A stretch of 33,219 bases of DNA from Steroidobacteraceae bacterium (lineage in GTDB: Bacteria > Pseudomonadota > Gammaproteobacteria > Steroidobacterales > Steroidobacteraceae). A program made the position numbers and the translations under genes. The notes under the pieces are model-generated. The model ran no database searches and had not been told where the DNA came from. It was given only the letters and a program-made list of their open reading frames with translations. The stretch is taken from contig DAIDVO010000173.1 in NCBI GenBank assembly GCA_027456085.1, forward strand, positions 1-33,219. Direction: 5' to 3'. Positions 16,137-25,432 of the stretch are shown one piece after another; position 1 is the stretch's first letter; each line of letters begins with the position of its first letter.

Positions 16137-16313
16137 ATGAATGCATACCGCAATTTCTTTTCGAAAATCACCGAGATCAATGCGAGGTACGGCAAGTCGC
16201 GCATTGAAATGTCCGGCGCGGTACGCTTCTCGCTGATGGCGCTGCGCGTGTATCTGATCGCGCTAGTGGCCTTGATGATCTACAAGTTCGTGCAAATCGC
16301 CGTGCAGGGGTAG
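16137..16313 (+). CDS. Small single-span membrane protein (58 aa)
   Basis: This short gene is hidden in the track as the tail of a shadow ORF (14769-16313). From ATG 16137 it encodes 58 residues: a hydrophilic N-terminus with MNAYRNFFSKITEINARYGK, then one hydrophobic helix at about residues 33-56 (SLMALRVYLIALVALMIYKF) and a short tail. The start is 14 bp after the NRAMP-like stop, and the next gene begins 3 bp after its TAG, so it is embedded in the operon. I recognise no family. Its size, single span and placement between a transporter and its probable sensor suggest an accessory or regulatory subunit of the transporter, by analogy with other small transporter-associated proteins (inference). 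Confidence 0.7.
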   Translation: MNAYRNFFSKITEINARYGKSRIEMSGAVRFSLMALRVYLIALVALMIYKFVQIAVQG

Positions 16314-16316
16314 GCC

Positions 16317-17570
16317 GTGGTCACCGTGCTGGAACACGAGTTCTTCCTCGGCGAAATCCTCGACCGGCGGGTATTCGTGAAGAAACGCCGGATCGGCCGC
16401 CTGAGCGATCTGGCGATCGTCGAGACCGGCAAGCTCCCCGAAGTCACGCATATAGTCGTCACGCGGCCCTACGGCTATCCCGCGCTGACGATTCCCTGGG
16501 AGCGGGTGGTGCTGATCTCCAATCACGAGATCGTGCTCGACATCGGCGAGGAGGCGACGGCGCAATTCGAGCACGCGCCGCAGGAAAATCTTATCCTTCT
16601 CCACGACCACATACTCGACAAGAAGATACTCGATATGGACGACCACGAAGTCGAGGTCGTCTACGACGTCAAGCTCGCGTTCCAAAACGGCAAGCTATAC
16701 GCCGCCGAGGTGGACTTCAGCCGCTATCGGGCGCTGCGCCGTCTGGGGCTTCACAAGCTGGCAAAGCTGCTCACGGATAGGAACCAGGAGAACCGAGTCT
16801 CCTGGCTGTACGTACAGCCGCTACCCGAGCATCTCGGCAGTTTCGCCGGCAACATCAAGCTCAAGGTGCAGAAGGAGACGCTCAGCGAGATCCATCCGGT
16901 GGATCTCGCCGACATTCTCGAAGAGCTCGAGGGCGGACAGCGGGTCGCGCTGTTCAATGCGCTGGAAACCGAGCATGCGTCGGACACGCTCGAAGAAGTC
17001 GAGCCGCGGGTACAGCGTGAGTTGATTCACGCTATCGAGAAGGAGCGTGCGGCGGTGTTGATCAACGACATGACCCCCGCGCAGGCGGCGGACATCCTGG
17101 CGATTCTGCCGCGCGACGAGGCCAACGCGATCCTGCGGCTCATAGACCGGGACAAGTCATCGAAGGTCGCGCACATCATCGGGCAGCACGACGAACAAAT
17201 CCTCCACTACGGCTCTGCCGACGTGATCCGCTTGCCGCCGTCCGCGCTGGCCGAGGATGTGCTGGACCGCTACCGCGAAATCGCCAAGGACAAGAACGTC
17301 GTCATGTACATTTATGTGGTCGACCCGGAAGGAGTGCTCAAGGGCGTCGTCGACATACGCGAGATCGTCGCGGCCGAGCCCGGGCAAAAGCTCGGCGACA
17401 TCATGACCGAGCACGTCATCGGGCTGCCGAAGAACGCGACTCTGCGGGACGCGGCGATGCTGTTCGAACGATACAATTTTCGCGCATTGCCGATCACCGA
17501 CGACAACGACCACCTTCTCGGCGCGGTGTCGTCGCACGATATCCGCAGCATACGACCGCGGCTCGGGTAG
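16317..17570 (+). CDS. Soluble PRC-barrel / MgtE_N / CBS-pair protein
   Basis: The 417-residue protein has no membrane helix. Two PRC-barrel-like segments (about 10-75 and 88-140, the second starting near [20 protein letters not shown]) are followed by an MgtE N-domain of helical repeats (about 180-285, with [20 protein letters not shown] and [14 protein letters not shown]). A CBS pair follows (about 290-415, ending [13 protein letters not shown]). In full MgtE channels the N and CBS domains bind Mg2+ and close the pore when Mg2+ is plentiful; here they lack the pore domain. With an NRAMP-fold transporter and a small membrane protein immediately upstream, this could be the Mg2+-sensing regulatory subunit of that transporter (inference). 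The GTG start is 3 bp after the small gene's stop with GGGGTAGG just ahead. It converges on ftsH. Confidence 0.87.
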   Translation: MVTVLEHEFFLGEILDRRVFVKKRRIGRLSDLAIVETGKLPEVTHIVVTRPYGYPALTIPWERVVLISNHEIVLDIGEEATAQFEHAPQENLILLHDHILDKKILDMDDHEVEVVYDVKLAFQNGKLYAAEVDFSRYRALRRLGLHKLAKLLTDRNQENRVSWLYVQPLPEHLGSFAGNIKLKVQKETLSEIHPVDLADILEELEGGQRVALFNALETEHASDTLEEVEPRVQRELIHAIEKERAAVLINDMTPAQAADILAILPRDEANAILRLIDRDKSSKVAHIIGQHDEQILHYGSADVIRLPPSALAEDVLDRYREIAKDKNVVMYIYVVDPEGVLKGVVDIREIVAAEPGQKLGDIMTEHVIGLPKNATLRDAAMLFERYNFRALPITDDNDHLLGAVSSHDIRSIRPRLG

Positions 17571-17597
17571 CGCCGCCGCGCAGCGCTTGGGCGGCGC
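17570..17597. terminator. Hairpin between convergent MgtE_N/CBS gene and ftsH
   Basis: A perfect 8-bp stem GCGCCGCC / GGCGGCGC with a 12-base loop occupies the 38-bp gap between the two convergent stop codons. No T-run follows on either strand, so intrinsic termination is uncertain, but the position suits a bidirectional terminator. Confidence 0.5.
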
Positions 17598-17608
17598 CGG
17601 ATCCAGGC

Positions 17609-19520
17609 CTATCGGGCCGGCGCGGGCGGGTTCTCGGCCTGTTCGCGCAGCAGGCGCACGACCTCGTCCCGATCCATGACTTCCCTTTCCAGCAGCGCGG
17701 CCGCCAACGCGTCGAGGCCGGGCCGCCGCGCCGCCAGAACCTCGCGGGCGCGTCGCTGCGCCTCCTCGATCAGCGCGCGCACTTCGGCATCGATGAGACG
17801 CGCCGTATCCTCGCTGTAATTGCGCTCCTCCTCGCCGGAGACGCCGAGATAGACCAGTTGTTGGCGCCGACCATATGTCAGTGGTCCGAGCTTCTCGCTC
17901 ATGCCCATTTGCGTGACCATGCTGCGGGCGATCTCGCTCGCGTGCTCCAGATCGTTCTGCGCGCCGCTCGAGACCTCGCCGAAGGTCATCTGCTCGGCGG
18001 CGCGGCCGCCGAGCAGGATCGCGAGCTGGTCCTTGAATTGATTTTCGGTGGCAAGGAATTTCTCCTCGACCGGGAGCTGCAGCGTATAGCCGAGCGCCGC
18101 CATCCCGTGCGGAATGATGGATACCTTGTGAAGCGGCTCGCCGGTCGGCACATTGAGCGCGACCAAGGTGTGGCCCGACTCGTGCACGGCGACGCGGTGC
18201 TTTTCCGCCGCGTTCAATACGCGGTGCTTCTTTTCCGGTCCGGCGATGATGCGATCGATGGCTTCCTCGAAATCGGCCATCATGACCGCCGCGTGTCCAT
18301 GCCGCACCGCGCGGATCGCCGCCTCGTTCGCGACATTCGCGAGATCCGCTCCGACGAAACCGGGCGTACGCTGCGCGACCACGCGCAGATCGACCTCCGG
18401 GCCTAGCTTCATGCGGCGGGTGTGCAGGCGCAATATCGCCGTGCGATCGGTCAGATCCGGCTTGTCGACGACGATCTGCCGATCGAACCGGCCCGCGCGC
18501 AGCAAGGCCTTGTCGAGAATTTCGGGCCGATTGGTCGCGGCCATCACGACGACGCCGGTGGACGGGTCGAAGCCGTCCATCTCCGACAAGAGCTGATTCA
18601 ACGTCTGTTCGCGCTCGTCGTGCCCCCCCCAGCCGCGGACCGATGCCGCGAGCGCCGCCGACGGCGTCCAACTCGTCGATGAAAATGATGCAAGGCGCCT
18701 TCTGCCGCGCCTGTTCGAACAGTTCGCGCACGCGCGCCGCTCCCACGCCGACGAACAGCTCGATGAACTCCGAACCGCTGATGCTGAAGAACGGCACGCC
18801 GGATTCGCCGGCAACGGCCCGCGCCAGCAATGTCTTGCCGGTGCCCGGCGGTCCGACGAGAAGCGCACCCTTGAGCATGTGCCCGCCCAGGCTCTGAATG
18901 CGCGTTGGATCCTTGAGAAAATCGATGACTTCCTTCAGCTCCTCCTTGGCTTCCTCGGCCCCGGCGACGTCCTGGAAAGTCACTCGAACGCCCGTTTCCG
19001 CATGGATGTGGATGCGGTTGGCGCCGAGATTGAGCAAGCCGCGATTGCCGCTGCGCGCCGCGAACAAGTTCCACACCAGGAACACGGCGCCGAACGGCAA
19101 TACCCAATTCAGCAGAAAATTCAGCAGCCAATGCGTCTGATGCACGACCGAGAACTTGACGGCGTGCGCGGCGAGCGACTGCGCCAACGCATCGTCGTCC
19201 GGGCGTTCGGTGATGAATTCCGCGGGTCGATGCGTCTTCGGATCGGTCACGGTCAAGGCGCCGCTGATCATTTGATCGCCGAGCGTCGCCTCTTTGACCT
19301 CGCCGCGGTTCAAGTGCTGGAGAAACTCGCTGTAGGGAATCTGCACCTGGGCCGAGTGCTGCGCCGTCTCCCAGAACCACATCGATCCCAGCATGGCGAT
19401 CAGATAGATCCACCAGAGGTTCTGCGGCTGCTGCCAGAACCGCCGCGGTGCGCGCTTGTTGATCTCCAGTTCCGGCTTCTTCGATCCGATGCCGAGTGCG
19501 GACTTGCGTACGTCAACCAC
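17609..19520 (-). CDS. ftsH: ATP-dependent zinc metalloprotease FtsH, frameshifted in a G8 tract
   Basis: FtsH is an inner-membrane AAA+ protease that degrades membrane and regulatory proteins. Two track ORFs make up one gene. The first, from GTG 19520 (GGAGGT seven bases upstream), has membrane helices at about 36-50 and 131-153, Walker A GPPGTGKT (223-230) and Walker [12 protein letters not shown]. The second continues with [20 protein letters not shown], the second region of homology [20 protein letters not shown], the zinc motif HESGH (HEAGH in most FtsH) and a GGRAAEQ segment, ending at 17609. The frame breaks in a run of eight Gs on the coding strand (18623-18630), where FtsH normally reads [10 protein letters not shown]; seven Gs would rejoin the frames as LGG-HDEREQ and ten as LGGG. 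Joined length is about 636 residues, normal for FtsH. Either a homopolymer sequencing error or a real inactivating/slippage mutation explains it. Confidence 0.88.
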
Positions 19521-19571
19521 GGCGAAACCTCCGGGCGATGATCAAGGCGAGTGCTTGTAGGCCCATGATGC

Positions 19572-19589
19572 ACGCGCCGGACGGCGCGT
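19572..19589. promoter_or_regulatory. Perfect palindrome in the ftsH / dehydrogenase divergent region
   Basis: ACGCGCCG-GA-CGGCGCGT is an 8+2+8 perfect inverted repeat in the roughly 120-bp space between divergent starts. It could be an operator or a leader hairpin; I recognise no regulator for it. Confidence 0.3.
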
Positions 19590-19643
19590 CTATCCGTACA
19601 TTCCGCGAGCATGCCATATCGCGCGAACGGGGGTGGTGGCATC

Positions 19644-20741
19644 ATGCGCGGCATGCAAAAGACCATGCGCGCCGTGCTCCTGAAAGGCCATGGCGGCTTC
19701 GATCAGCTCGAATGGCGCGACGACGTTCCGGTGCCGCAGCCGGGACCCGGCGAGGTCGTGATCCGCGTCGCTGCGGCGGGCGTCAATAACACCGACATCA
19801 ATACGCGCACGGCTTGGTATTCGCGCGCCGTCAGCGAGGGAACGACCGCCGCCGCGGGAGCCGAGGGTCACCGCGGCGCCAGCGCGGCGGATTCCGGCTG
19901 GACGGGTGACGTGCTGCGCTTCCCGCGCATCCAAGGCGCGGATGCCTGCGGCCGGATAGTAGCCGTCGGCGACGGCGTCGATTCACGGCGGTTGCGGGAG
20001 CGCGTGCTCGTCGAGCCGGTCTTTCGCCGGCCGCACGCGGCCGGCCGCTACGACGCGATTTATTTCGGCTCCGAATGCGACGGCGCGTTCGCGGAATTCG
20101 CGCGGGTGCCGGCCGCGCACGCGCACCGGATCGACAGTCGCTTGAGCGATACCGCACTGGCATCCTTTCCATGCGCATATTCCGCGGCGGAGAACATGCT
20201 CAATCGGCTGGGCATCGGCGCCCGGGAGACCGTGCTGATCACGGGCGCCTCCGGCGGAGTCGGCGGCGCGGCGGTGCAACTCGCGCGGGGGCGCGGCGCG
20301 ACCGTGATCGCCGTCGCGGGCGCCGCGAAAGCCGCGCTCGTGCACTCGCTAGGCGCGGCGCAGGTATTTGCGCGGGAGGCGGACCTCGCCGCGGTGCTGG
20401 AACGAGAGTCGGTCGACGCGGTCGTCGACGTGGTCGGCGGACCCGGGTTCGGCGCGCTTCTCGACGTACTGAAGCGCGGCGGCCGCTACGCGGTGGCCGG
20501 CGCGATCGGCGGCCCGATGGTCGAGCTGGATTTGCGTACCGTCTATTTGAAGGATCTGCGGCTGCAGGGATGCACCGTCCTGGACCCGGAGGTGTTTGCG
20601 AATCTCGTCGGCTACATCGAGCGCGAAGAAATCCGGCCCGTCGTCGCAGCCGTTCATCCGCTCAGCGGCATCGTCGCCGCGCAACAAGAATTCCTGGCGA
20701 AGCAATACGCCGGAAAAATCGTATTGCTGCCCGCCGAGTGA
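19644..20741 (+). CDS. Medium-chain dehydrogenase/reductase (quinone-oxidoreductase-like)
   Basis: The protein belongs to the MDR superfamily: an N-terminal GroES-like domain (about 5-150, with PGPGEVVIRVAAAGVNNTD and IQGADACGRIVAVG) and a Rossmann domain with ITGASGGVGGAAVQLARGRG. The position of the catalytic zinc cysteine (normally GVC-x-x-D) reads GVNNTD, so it is probably a zinc-independent NAD(P)H-dependent reductase or quinone oxidoreductase and not a classical alcohol dehydrogenase. An insertion of about 25 residues rich in Ala and Gly (SEGTTAAAGAEGHRGASA) follows the first lobe. I choose ATG 19644 (365 residues) because GGGGGTGG lies seven bases ahead; ATG 19653 is also possible. It is divergent from ftsH and convergent with the phosphoesterase. 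The substrate is unknown. Confidence 0.88.
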   Translation: MRGMQKTMRAVLLKGHGGFDQLEWRDDVPVPQPGPGEVVIRVAAAGVNNTDINTRTAWYSRAVSEGTTAAAGAEGHRGASAADSGWTGDVLRFPRIQGADACGRIVAVGDGVDSRRLRERVLVEPVFRRPHAAGRYDAIYFGSECDGAFAEFARVPAAHAHRIDSRLSDTALASFPCAYSAAENMLNRLGIGARETVLITGASGGVGGAAVQLARGRGATVIAVAGAAKAALVHSLGAAQVFAREADLAAVLERESVDAVVDVVGGPGFGALLDVLKRGGRYAVAGAIGGPMVELDLRTVYLKDLRLQGCTVLDPEVFANLVGYIEREEIRPVVAAVHPLSGIVAAQQEFLAKQYAGKIVLLPAE

Positions 20742-20766
20742 GGTGTGACCATGGCCGGTCTGCCGT

Positions 20767-22014
20767 TCACCGGCGCCTGGCACAGCCGACCCGGCCGGCA
20801 CGAAACCAGCAGCGGCGCTCGATTTTGCCGCGCGCATCGTGGACGTCGATCTGCCAACCGCGCGTGCTCTTGCGCAGCATCAGGAAGCCGAAACCGGGCA
20901 TCGACAAGCCATGCTCCACGGAGACAGCGGAATCTCCCTGGAAAATGGTGCCGGTCAGGATCCGCGGTGCGCGGTCGAGCTTGTCGCCGCCGAAGCCGGC
21001 GACGATCTGCGGCGGCACTCGAATCTTGCCGCCGTAGTTCAGCGCCTCGAAACTATGAATATGGCCTGACAGCATCAATGCGACGGGCCGTGGAACGCCG
21101 CTTTGCCCGACCGCCGCGATCAAGGTGCGGTTGCCGCCGATGGGCACATCGAGGGGACCGGAAATCGCGCCCCAGATCGGCCGGTGCATCAGCAGCCAGC
21201 TTGGCGCCGGCGCTGCGGCGAGCGCGGCGATCTCGCTGCGATAGACGGGCACCATGTCGGCGGCGACGCTCCTGTCCGGCGCATTGGCGTCGTCCAGCAC
21301 CACGAGATCGATGGCTCCGGCCGGCACCCTATAGGGCGCGAGATGCGCGCGGCACGGCACATGCAAATCGACGGTGAGCGGACCCAGGAGGCGCAGCCAG
21401 CCCTTGCCGGCGCGCACGCAGTCCTCGTGGTTGCCGCGGACCATGACCCAGGGCGCCGCCGCCAGCAGCGGCGCGGCCGGTGCGAAGAAGTCGGCATCCC
21501 ATGCCGGCCAAGCGTCGCCGTGCGGCGTTCCTGCGCAGCCCGAAAAGCCCGCGGGGCACGCGCTCTCGCGGTACAGATAGTCGCCGACGTCGATCACGAG
21601 ATCGGGCCTAAGCTCAGCCTCTTTCTGCGCCATCTCGGGGAACGGCCACTGCTGCGGATCGTTGCAGGCCTGTGCGTTCCTGCCTTTGATGCGGCAGCCC
21701 GTGTCGCCCATCACGAGGATGCGCGTGGGATTCGCGACCGCAACCGGCAGCGCATGCGCCCCGATCGACAGCCTTTTCGCGCCCGCGGGAACCTGCGCGC
21801 TGCAGACGGTCGGAAAGACCGCGTCGGCCGCGGCGCGCACGCTCATCGCCGCATCGACGCCGTCGGCGGACAGTGCCGGACAGGTCTTCCCCGAGACGAT
21901 GGCGCGCGCCTCGACGGCGCCGGACGGCGCATATTGCACCCAGGCGGATTGGATTTGGCGCGCCCACGCGGGCAGAGCGAGGAGCAGGGCGGCAGCCAGG
22001 AGGATTTTTCGCAT
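20767..22014 (-). CDS. Secreted calcineurin-like metallophosphoesterase
   Basis: The 415-residue protein has an N-terminal signal peptide (MRKILLAAALLLALPAWA) and the five metallophosphoesterase motifs: GDTG (Asp104), GDYLY (Asp145), GNHED, a single His in LLMHRPIW and GHIHSFE. It therefore acts in the periplasm or outside with a two-metal centre, hydrolysing an unknown phosphoester. Several cysteines in the mature part suggest disulfides. The gene begins 5 bp after the copper-ATPase stop, so it is co-transcribed. The pairing could be functional, since such enzymes depend on metals, or coincidental. Its 3' end faces the dehydrogenase gene 25 bp away. Confidence 0.85.
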   Translation of the reverse strand: MRKILLAAALLLALPAWARQIQSAWVQYAPSGAVEARAIVSGKTCPALSADGVDAAMSVRAAADAVFPTVCSAQVPAGAKRLSIGAHALPVAVANPTRILVMGDTGCRIKGRNAQACNDPQQWPFPEMAQKEAELRPDLVIDVGDYLYRESACPAGFSGCAGTPHGDAWPAWDADFFAPAAPLLAAAPWVMVRGNHEDCVRAGKGWLRLLGPLTVDLHVPCRAHLAPYRVPAGAIDLVVLDDANAPDRSVAADMVPVYRSEIAALAAAPAPSWLLMHRPIWGAISGPLDVPIGGNRTLIAAVGQSGVPRPVALMLSGHIHSFEALNYGGKIRVPPQIVAGFGGDKLDRAPRILTGTIFQGDSAVSVEHGLSMPGFGFLMLRKSTRGWQIDVHDARGKIERRCWFRAGRVGCARRR

Positions 22015-22019
22015 CGACC

Positions 22020-24371
22020 CTACAAGCGCAGGCGGCGCAGGCGCAATGCGTTGCTGACCACCGAGACCGAACTCAAGCTCATCGCCGCCGCCGCCAGTGC
22101 CGGAGACAGCAGCACGCCGAACATTGGATACAGTACGCCGGCCGCGATCGGAATGCCCACGCTGTTGTAAAGGAAGGCGAAAAACAGGTTCTGGCGAATA
22201 TTGCGCACCGCGGCCTGGGAAAGCGCGCGAGCGCGCAATATCGCGGTCAGATCGCCCTTGACGAGCGTCACCTGCGCGCTCTCCATCGCGATATCGGTGC
22301 CGCTGCCCATGGCGATGCCTACGTCCGCCGCCGCGAGCGCCGGTGCGTCGTTGATGCCGTCGCCGGCCATGGCCACGCGCCGGCCCCGTGCTTTGAGTTC
22401 GCGCACCACACGCGCCTTGTCGGCCGGCGAAACCTCGGCGTGCACGACATCGATGCCCAGTGATTGCGCCACCGCCGCCGCCGTGGTGCCATTATCCCCG
22501 GTCAGCATGACGATGCGCAGACCGGCCGCGCGCAATCCGCGCAGTGCTTCGGGCGTGCTGGGCTTGATGCGGTCGGCGACCGCGACCAGCGCGGCCAGGG
22601 AGCCGTCGGCGGCGAGGAACATCACGGTCGCGCCGCCGTTGCGCAGCGCCTCCGCGCGCTGCTCGGCGGCCGCGTCCACGTTCACCCCCAAGTCGCGCAT
22701 CAGCGCGACGTTGCCGAGCGCCGCGGCGCGGCCGAGTACCCGCCCGCGCACGCCGCGGCCGGTCGGCGCGGCGAAATCTTCGACCGGTGCGAGCCGGCTG
22801 GCGTCGGCGGCCGCGACGATCGCGCGCGCGAGCGGATGTTCGCTGGCGCGCTCCAGCGATGCCGCTAGGTTGAGCGCGGCGTCGCGGTCGAAAGCGCCGT
22901 ACGGCACCCCCTCGAGCAGGCTGGGCTTGCCTTCGGTCAGCGTGCCGGTCTTGTCCACCACGAGAGTATCGACTTCGCGCAAGGCCTCGATCGCCGCGGC
23001 GTTGCGAAACAGCACGCCGACCTGGGCGCCGCGGCCGGTGGCGACCATGATCGTGATCGGCGTCGCCAGGCCGAGCGCGCAGGGACAAGCGATGATGAGC
23101 ACCGACACGGCGGCGATCAATGCGTTGGCGTAGCGCGGATCGGCACCCATGAGCGCCCACGCGGCGAACGCGAGCATGGCCACAGCGACGACGGTGGGCA
23201 CGAACCAAGCGGCGACGCGGTCCGCGACGCGCTGCAGCGGCGCCTTACTGCGCTGCGCTTCGGCGACGAGCGCGACGATCTGCGCAAGCAGAGTTTCGGC
23301 GCCTACTTTTTCGGCGCGCATCAGCACGCTGCCGGTCTGGTTGAGCGTGGCGCCGGTGATCCGATCGCCCGGGGCCTTGTCCACCGGCATCGGTTCGCCC
23401 GTCAGCATCGACTCATCGACGCTGCTGGCGCCTTCCAGCACGAAACCGTCGACGGGAATCTTCTCGCCGGGACGCACCCGTAGGCGGTCCCCAGGCTGCA
23501 CCCGCTCGAGCGGCACCTCGGTCTCGCCGCCGTCGGCGCCGACGCGATGCGCGATCTTGGGTGCGAGGCCGAGCAGCGCCCTCAGCGCCGCACCGGTGCG
23601 CCGGCGCGCACGCAGCTCGAGGAAATCTCCGAGCAGCACGAGGGTGACGATCACCGCCGCTGCCTCGAAATACACGGCGACGTTACCGCCGGCCGCGCGG
23701 AAAGACGGTGGAAACCATGCCGGCCGCGCGAATGCGATCACGCTGTAGCTCCAGGCAACGCCGGTGCCGAGCGCGATCAGCGTGTACATGTTCGGCGACC
23801 ACGGCCGCAGCGATCGCCAGCCGCGCGCAAAGAAGTCGGCGCCGCCCCAGAGCACCACGACGCTCGCGAGCAGCGCCTCGATCCAGGCGGCGGCGCGGTT
23901 CCAGGGCGCCGGCAGGCGCAGGCCGAACAGGTGCGGGACCATCGCCACCACGAGCACCGGCAGGCTGAGTGCGGCGCAGATCCAGAACCTGCGCGCCAAG
24001 CGCGAAAGCTCGCCGCCGTCGTCCTCATCGAGGCTGGGCAGCAGCGGTTCGAGCGCCATGCCGCACTTCGGACAGCTGCCGGGACGATCCCGGCGCACCT
24101 CAGGGTGCATCGGACAAGTCCAGATTGCACCGGTCGCGGCGGGCGCCGCTGGTGACGCGGGCGCCGGCGCGGGGTCGAGATAGCGCGCGGGACCTGCGTC
24201 GAATTTTTGCTTGCAGCCCTGATTGCAGAAGAAATAGGTCGCGCCGGTGTATTCGCTGCGATATTTGGCGGTGGCCGGATCGACCCGCATCCCGCAGACC
24301 GGGTCGACCGCCGATTTCGAATCGGCTGCCATCGCGCGGTGGCCGCCGTCGCAGTGCGTATGCGTGCTCAT
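22020..24371 (-). CDS. copA: Copper-translocating P1B-type ATPase with YHS and heavy-metal-binding N-domains
   Basis: The protein exports Cu+ across the inner membrane. In order it has a His/Cys-rich start ([11 protein letters not shown]), a YHS domain with DPVCGM and FFCNQGC (about 22-65), an Ala/Pro linker, and a heavy-metal-binding domain [20 protein letters not shown] (85-104). Then come transmembrane helices, [12 protein letters not shown], the CPC metal site in [20 protein letters not shown], the SEHPLARAI His-Pro motif, [14 protein letters not shown], and the C-terminal [15 protein letters not shown] with the Met-Ser-Ser signature of CopA. I choose ATG 24371 (783 residues), with GGAG six bases ahead, over the track start at 24404. 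It is followed by the phosphoesterase gene. I saw no clear CueR operator upstream; silver export is an alternative or additional role. Confidence 0.92.
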   Translation of the reverse strand: MSTHTHCDGGHRAMAADSKSAVDPVCGMRVDPATAKYRSEYTGATYFFCNQGCKQKFDAGPARYLDPAPAPASPAAPAATGAIWTCPMHPEVRRDRPGSCPKCGMALEPLLPSLDEDDGGELSRLARRFWICAALSLPVLVVAMVPHLFGLRLPAPWNRAAAWIEALLASVVVLWGGADFFARGWRSLRPWSPNMYTLIALGTGVAWSYSVIAFARPAWFPPSFRAAGGNVAVYFEAAAVIVTLVLLGDFLELRARRRTGAALRALLGLAPKIAHRVGADGGETEVPLERVQPGDRLRVRPGEKIPVDGFVLEGASSVDESMLTGEPMPVDKAPGDRITGATLNQTGSVLMRAEKVGAETLLAQIVALVAEAQRSKAPLQRVADRVAAWFVPTVVAVAMLAFAAWALMGADPRYANALIAAVSVLIIACPCALGLATPITIMVATGRGAQVGVLFRNAAAIEALREVDTLVVDKTGTLTEGKPSLLEGVPYGAFDRDAALNLAASLERASEHPLARAIVAAADASRLAPVEDFAAPTGRGVRGRVLGRAAALGNVALMRDLGVNVDAAAEQRAEALRNGGATVMFLAADGSLAALVAVADRIKPSTPEALRGLRAAGLRIVMLTGDNGTTAAAVAQSLGIDVVHAEVSPADKARVVRELKARGRRVAMAGDGINDAPALAAADVGIAMGSGTDIAMESAQVTLVKGDLTAILRARALSQAAVRNIRQNLFFAFLYNSVGIPIAAGVLYPMFGVLLSPALAAAAMSLSSVSVVSNALRLRRLRL

Positions 24372-24463
24372 GTCAACTCCGCGGCGCCCCGCGCCGCCCA
24401 ACATGGGATGCGCGTCGGGCTAAAGGGCGCCGAGCAGAGAGATTAAAGCACTTTCACGCGAAC

Positions 24464-24593
24464 GGGCATATATCGCAGGCCGGTTGCGGTGCCGCGCTCG
24501 CGGTCGTACGAACACAAAGATCTTGAGCCCGACATGGGCCAGGAACATGATGCCCAAACTCGCGCGCAACGAAACTGCGGCGTAAGTGGCGCT
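24464..24593 (-). pseudogene. Possible DoxX-family remnant
   Basis: Between copA and the sulfotransferase, the minus strand encodes ATYAAVSLRASLGIMFLAH followed by VGLKIFVF (24510-24593), which strongly resembles the first membrane helix of DoxX-family proteins (YAALLLRLSLGxMFLAHxxLKxFVF). The expected continuation (PGTAxFFxSLGLP) is only echoed in another frame as RGTATGLRYMP (24464-24496), after which similarity ends. No good start or length remains, so I read it as a truncated, frameshifted relic. A chance hydrophobic stretch is the alternative. The rest of this 295-bp intergenic region shows only the copA and sulfotransferase leaders. Confidence 0.4.
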
Positions 24594-24666
24594 GACAACG
24601 AGGGGCAGCGGATGGATATGACATGCGCCATGAGGGTGCCGGTGCGGGCAACTAAAGCGAGGAAGC

Positions 24667-25407
24667 ATGGGATTGAAAATCATTGGGGCGGGATTTGGCA
24701 GAACCGGAACGTGGTCGACGTTCGTCGCGCTCAATCAGCTCGGCTTCCCCAGTTACCACATGCAGGAGGTCATCATCAACAAGGCTAACAAGTCGCATCT
24801 GGATTTTTGGCGCAAGGTCGCGAATTCGCCGCCCGCTACGCAGCACGCCTGGGACCATGTGTTCGAAAGATACGCCGCGACCGTCGATAATCCGGGCTGT
24901 TGCGTATGGCGCGAATTGATCGCCGCCTACCCTGATGCCAAGGTCCTTCTGACCATCCACCCGCGCGGCGCGCAGGCCTGGTTTGAAAGCACGATCGATA
25001 CGATCTATTTCACCGAGACCCTGTGGCAGTGGAAGGTATTGGAATGGCTGACGCCGTTCGGGCGCAAGTTCGGCGATATATCGCGCAAACTCATTTGGCA
25101 GCGATCACTGCAGGGAACGATGTCGGACAAGGTCCGGGCGATCGCCCGCTACAACGCGCACATCGATGAAGTCAAAGCGGCCGTGCCGCCGGAGAAGCTG
25201 CTGATCTTCAAGGTCACCGATGGCTGGGCGCCGCTTTGCGCCTTTCTCGGCGTCGAGGAACCGAAACTCGAGTTCCCGAACCTGAATGACCGCGCGTCCG
25301 TCAAAAAGACGATCAGCGACATCATGCGTGGCGCTTACATCACGCTCGGGATGGCCGTCGCGGCCACGGCGGCGGTGTGTTACGGCGCGTATCGGTTATT
25401 GGCCTAG
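24667..25407 (+). CDS. Sulfotransferase-family protein with C-terminal membrane anchor
   Basis: The 246-residue protein opens with a P-loop-like 5'-phosphosulfate motif GAGFGRTGTWST (about 7-18), as in the Sulfotransfer_4 (PF17784) family, and has a second half with KVRAIARYNAHIDEVKAAVP and LLIFKVTDGWAPLCAFLG typical of that family. Members are presumed to transfer sulfate from PAPS, but most bacterial ones are uncharacterised. The last 25 residues (AYITLGMAVAATAAVCYGAY and beyond) form a hydrophobic helix that would anchor the enzyme by its tail, catalytic side in the cytoplasm. The ATG has GAGGAAGC immediately ahead. No PAPS-synthesis gene is nearby, and the gene seems to stand alone between copA and the nitrogen operon. 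Confidence 0.85.
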   Translation: MGLKIIGAGFGRTGTWSTFVALNQLGFPSYHMQEVIINKANKSHLDFWRKVANSPPATQHAWDHVFERYAATVDNPGCCVWRELIAAYPDAKVLLTIHPRGAQAWFESTIDTIYFTETLWQWKVLEWLTPFGRKFGDISRKLIWQRSLQGTMSDKVRAIARYNAHIDEVKAAVPPEKLLIFKVTDGWAPLCAFLGVEEPKLEFPNLNDRASVKKTISDIMRGAYITLGMAVAATAAVCYGAYRLLA

Positions 25408-25432
25408 CGTTCGGCCCGCTGCGCGGCGCTTA

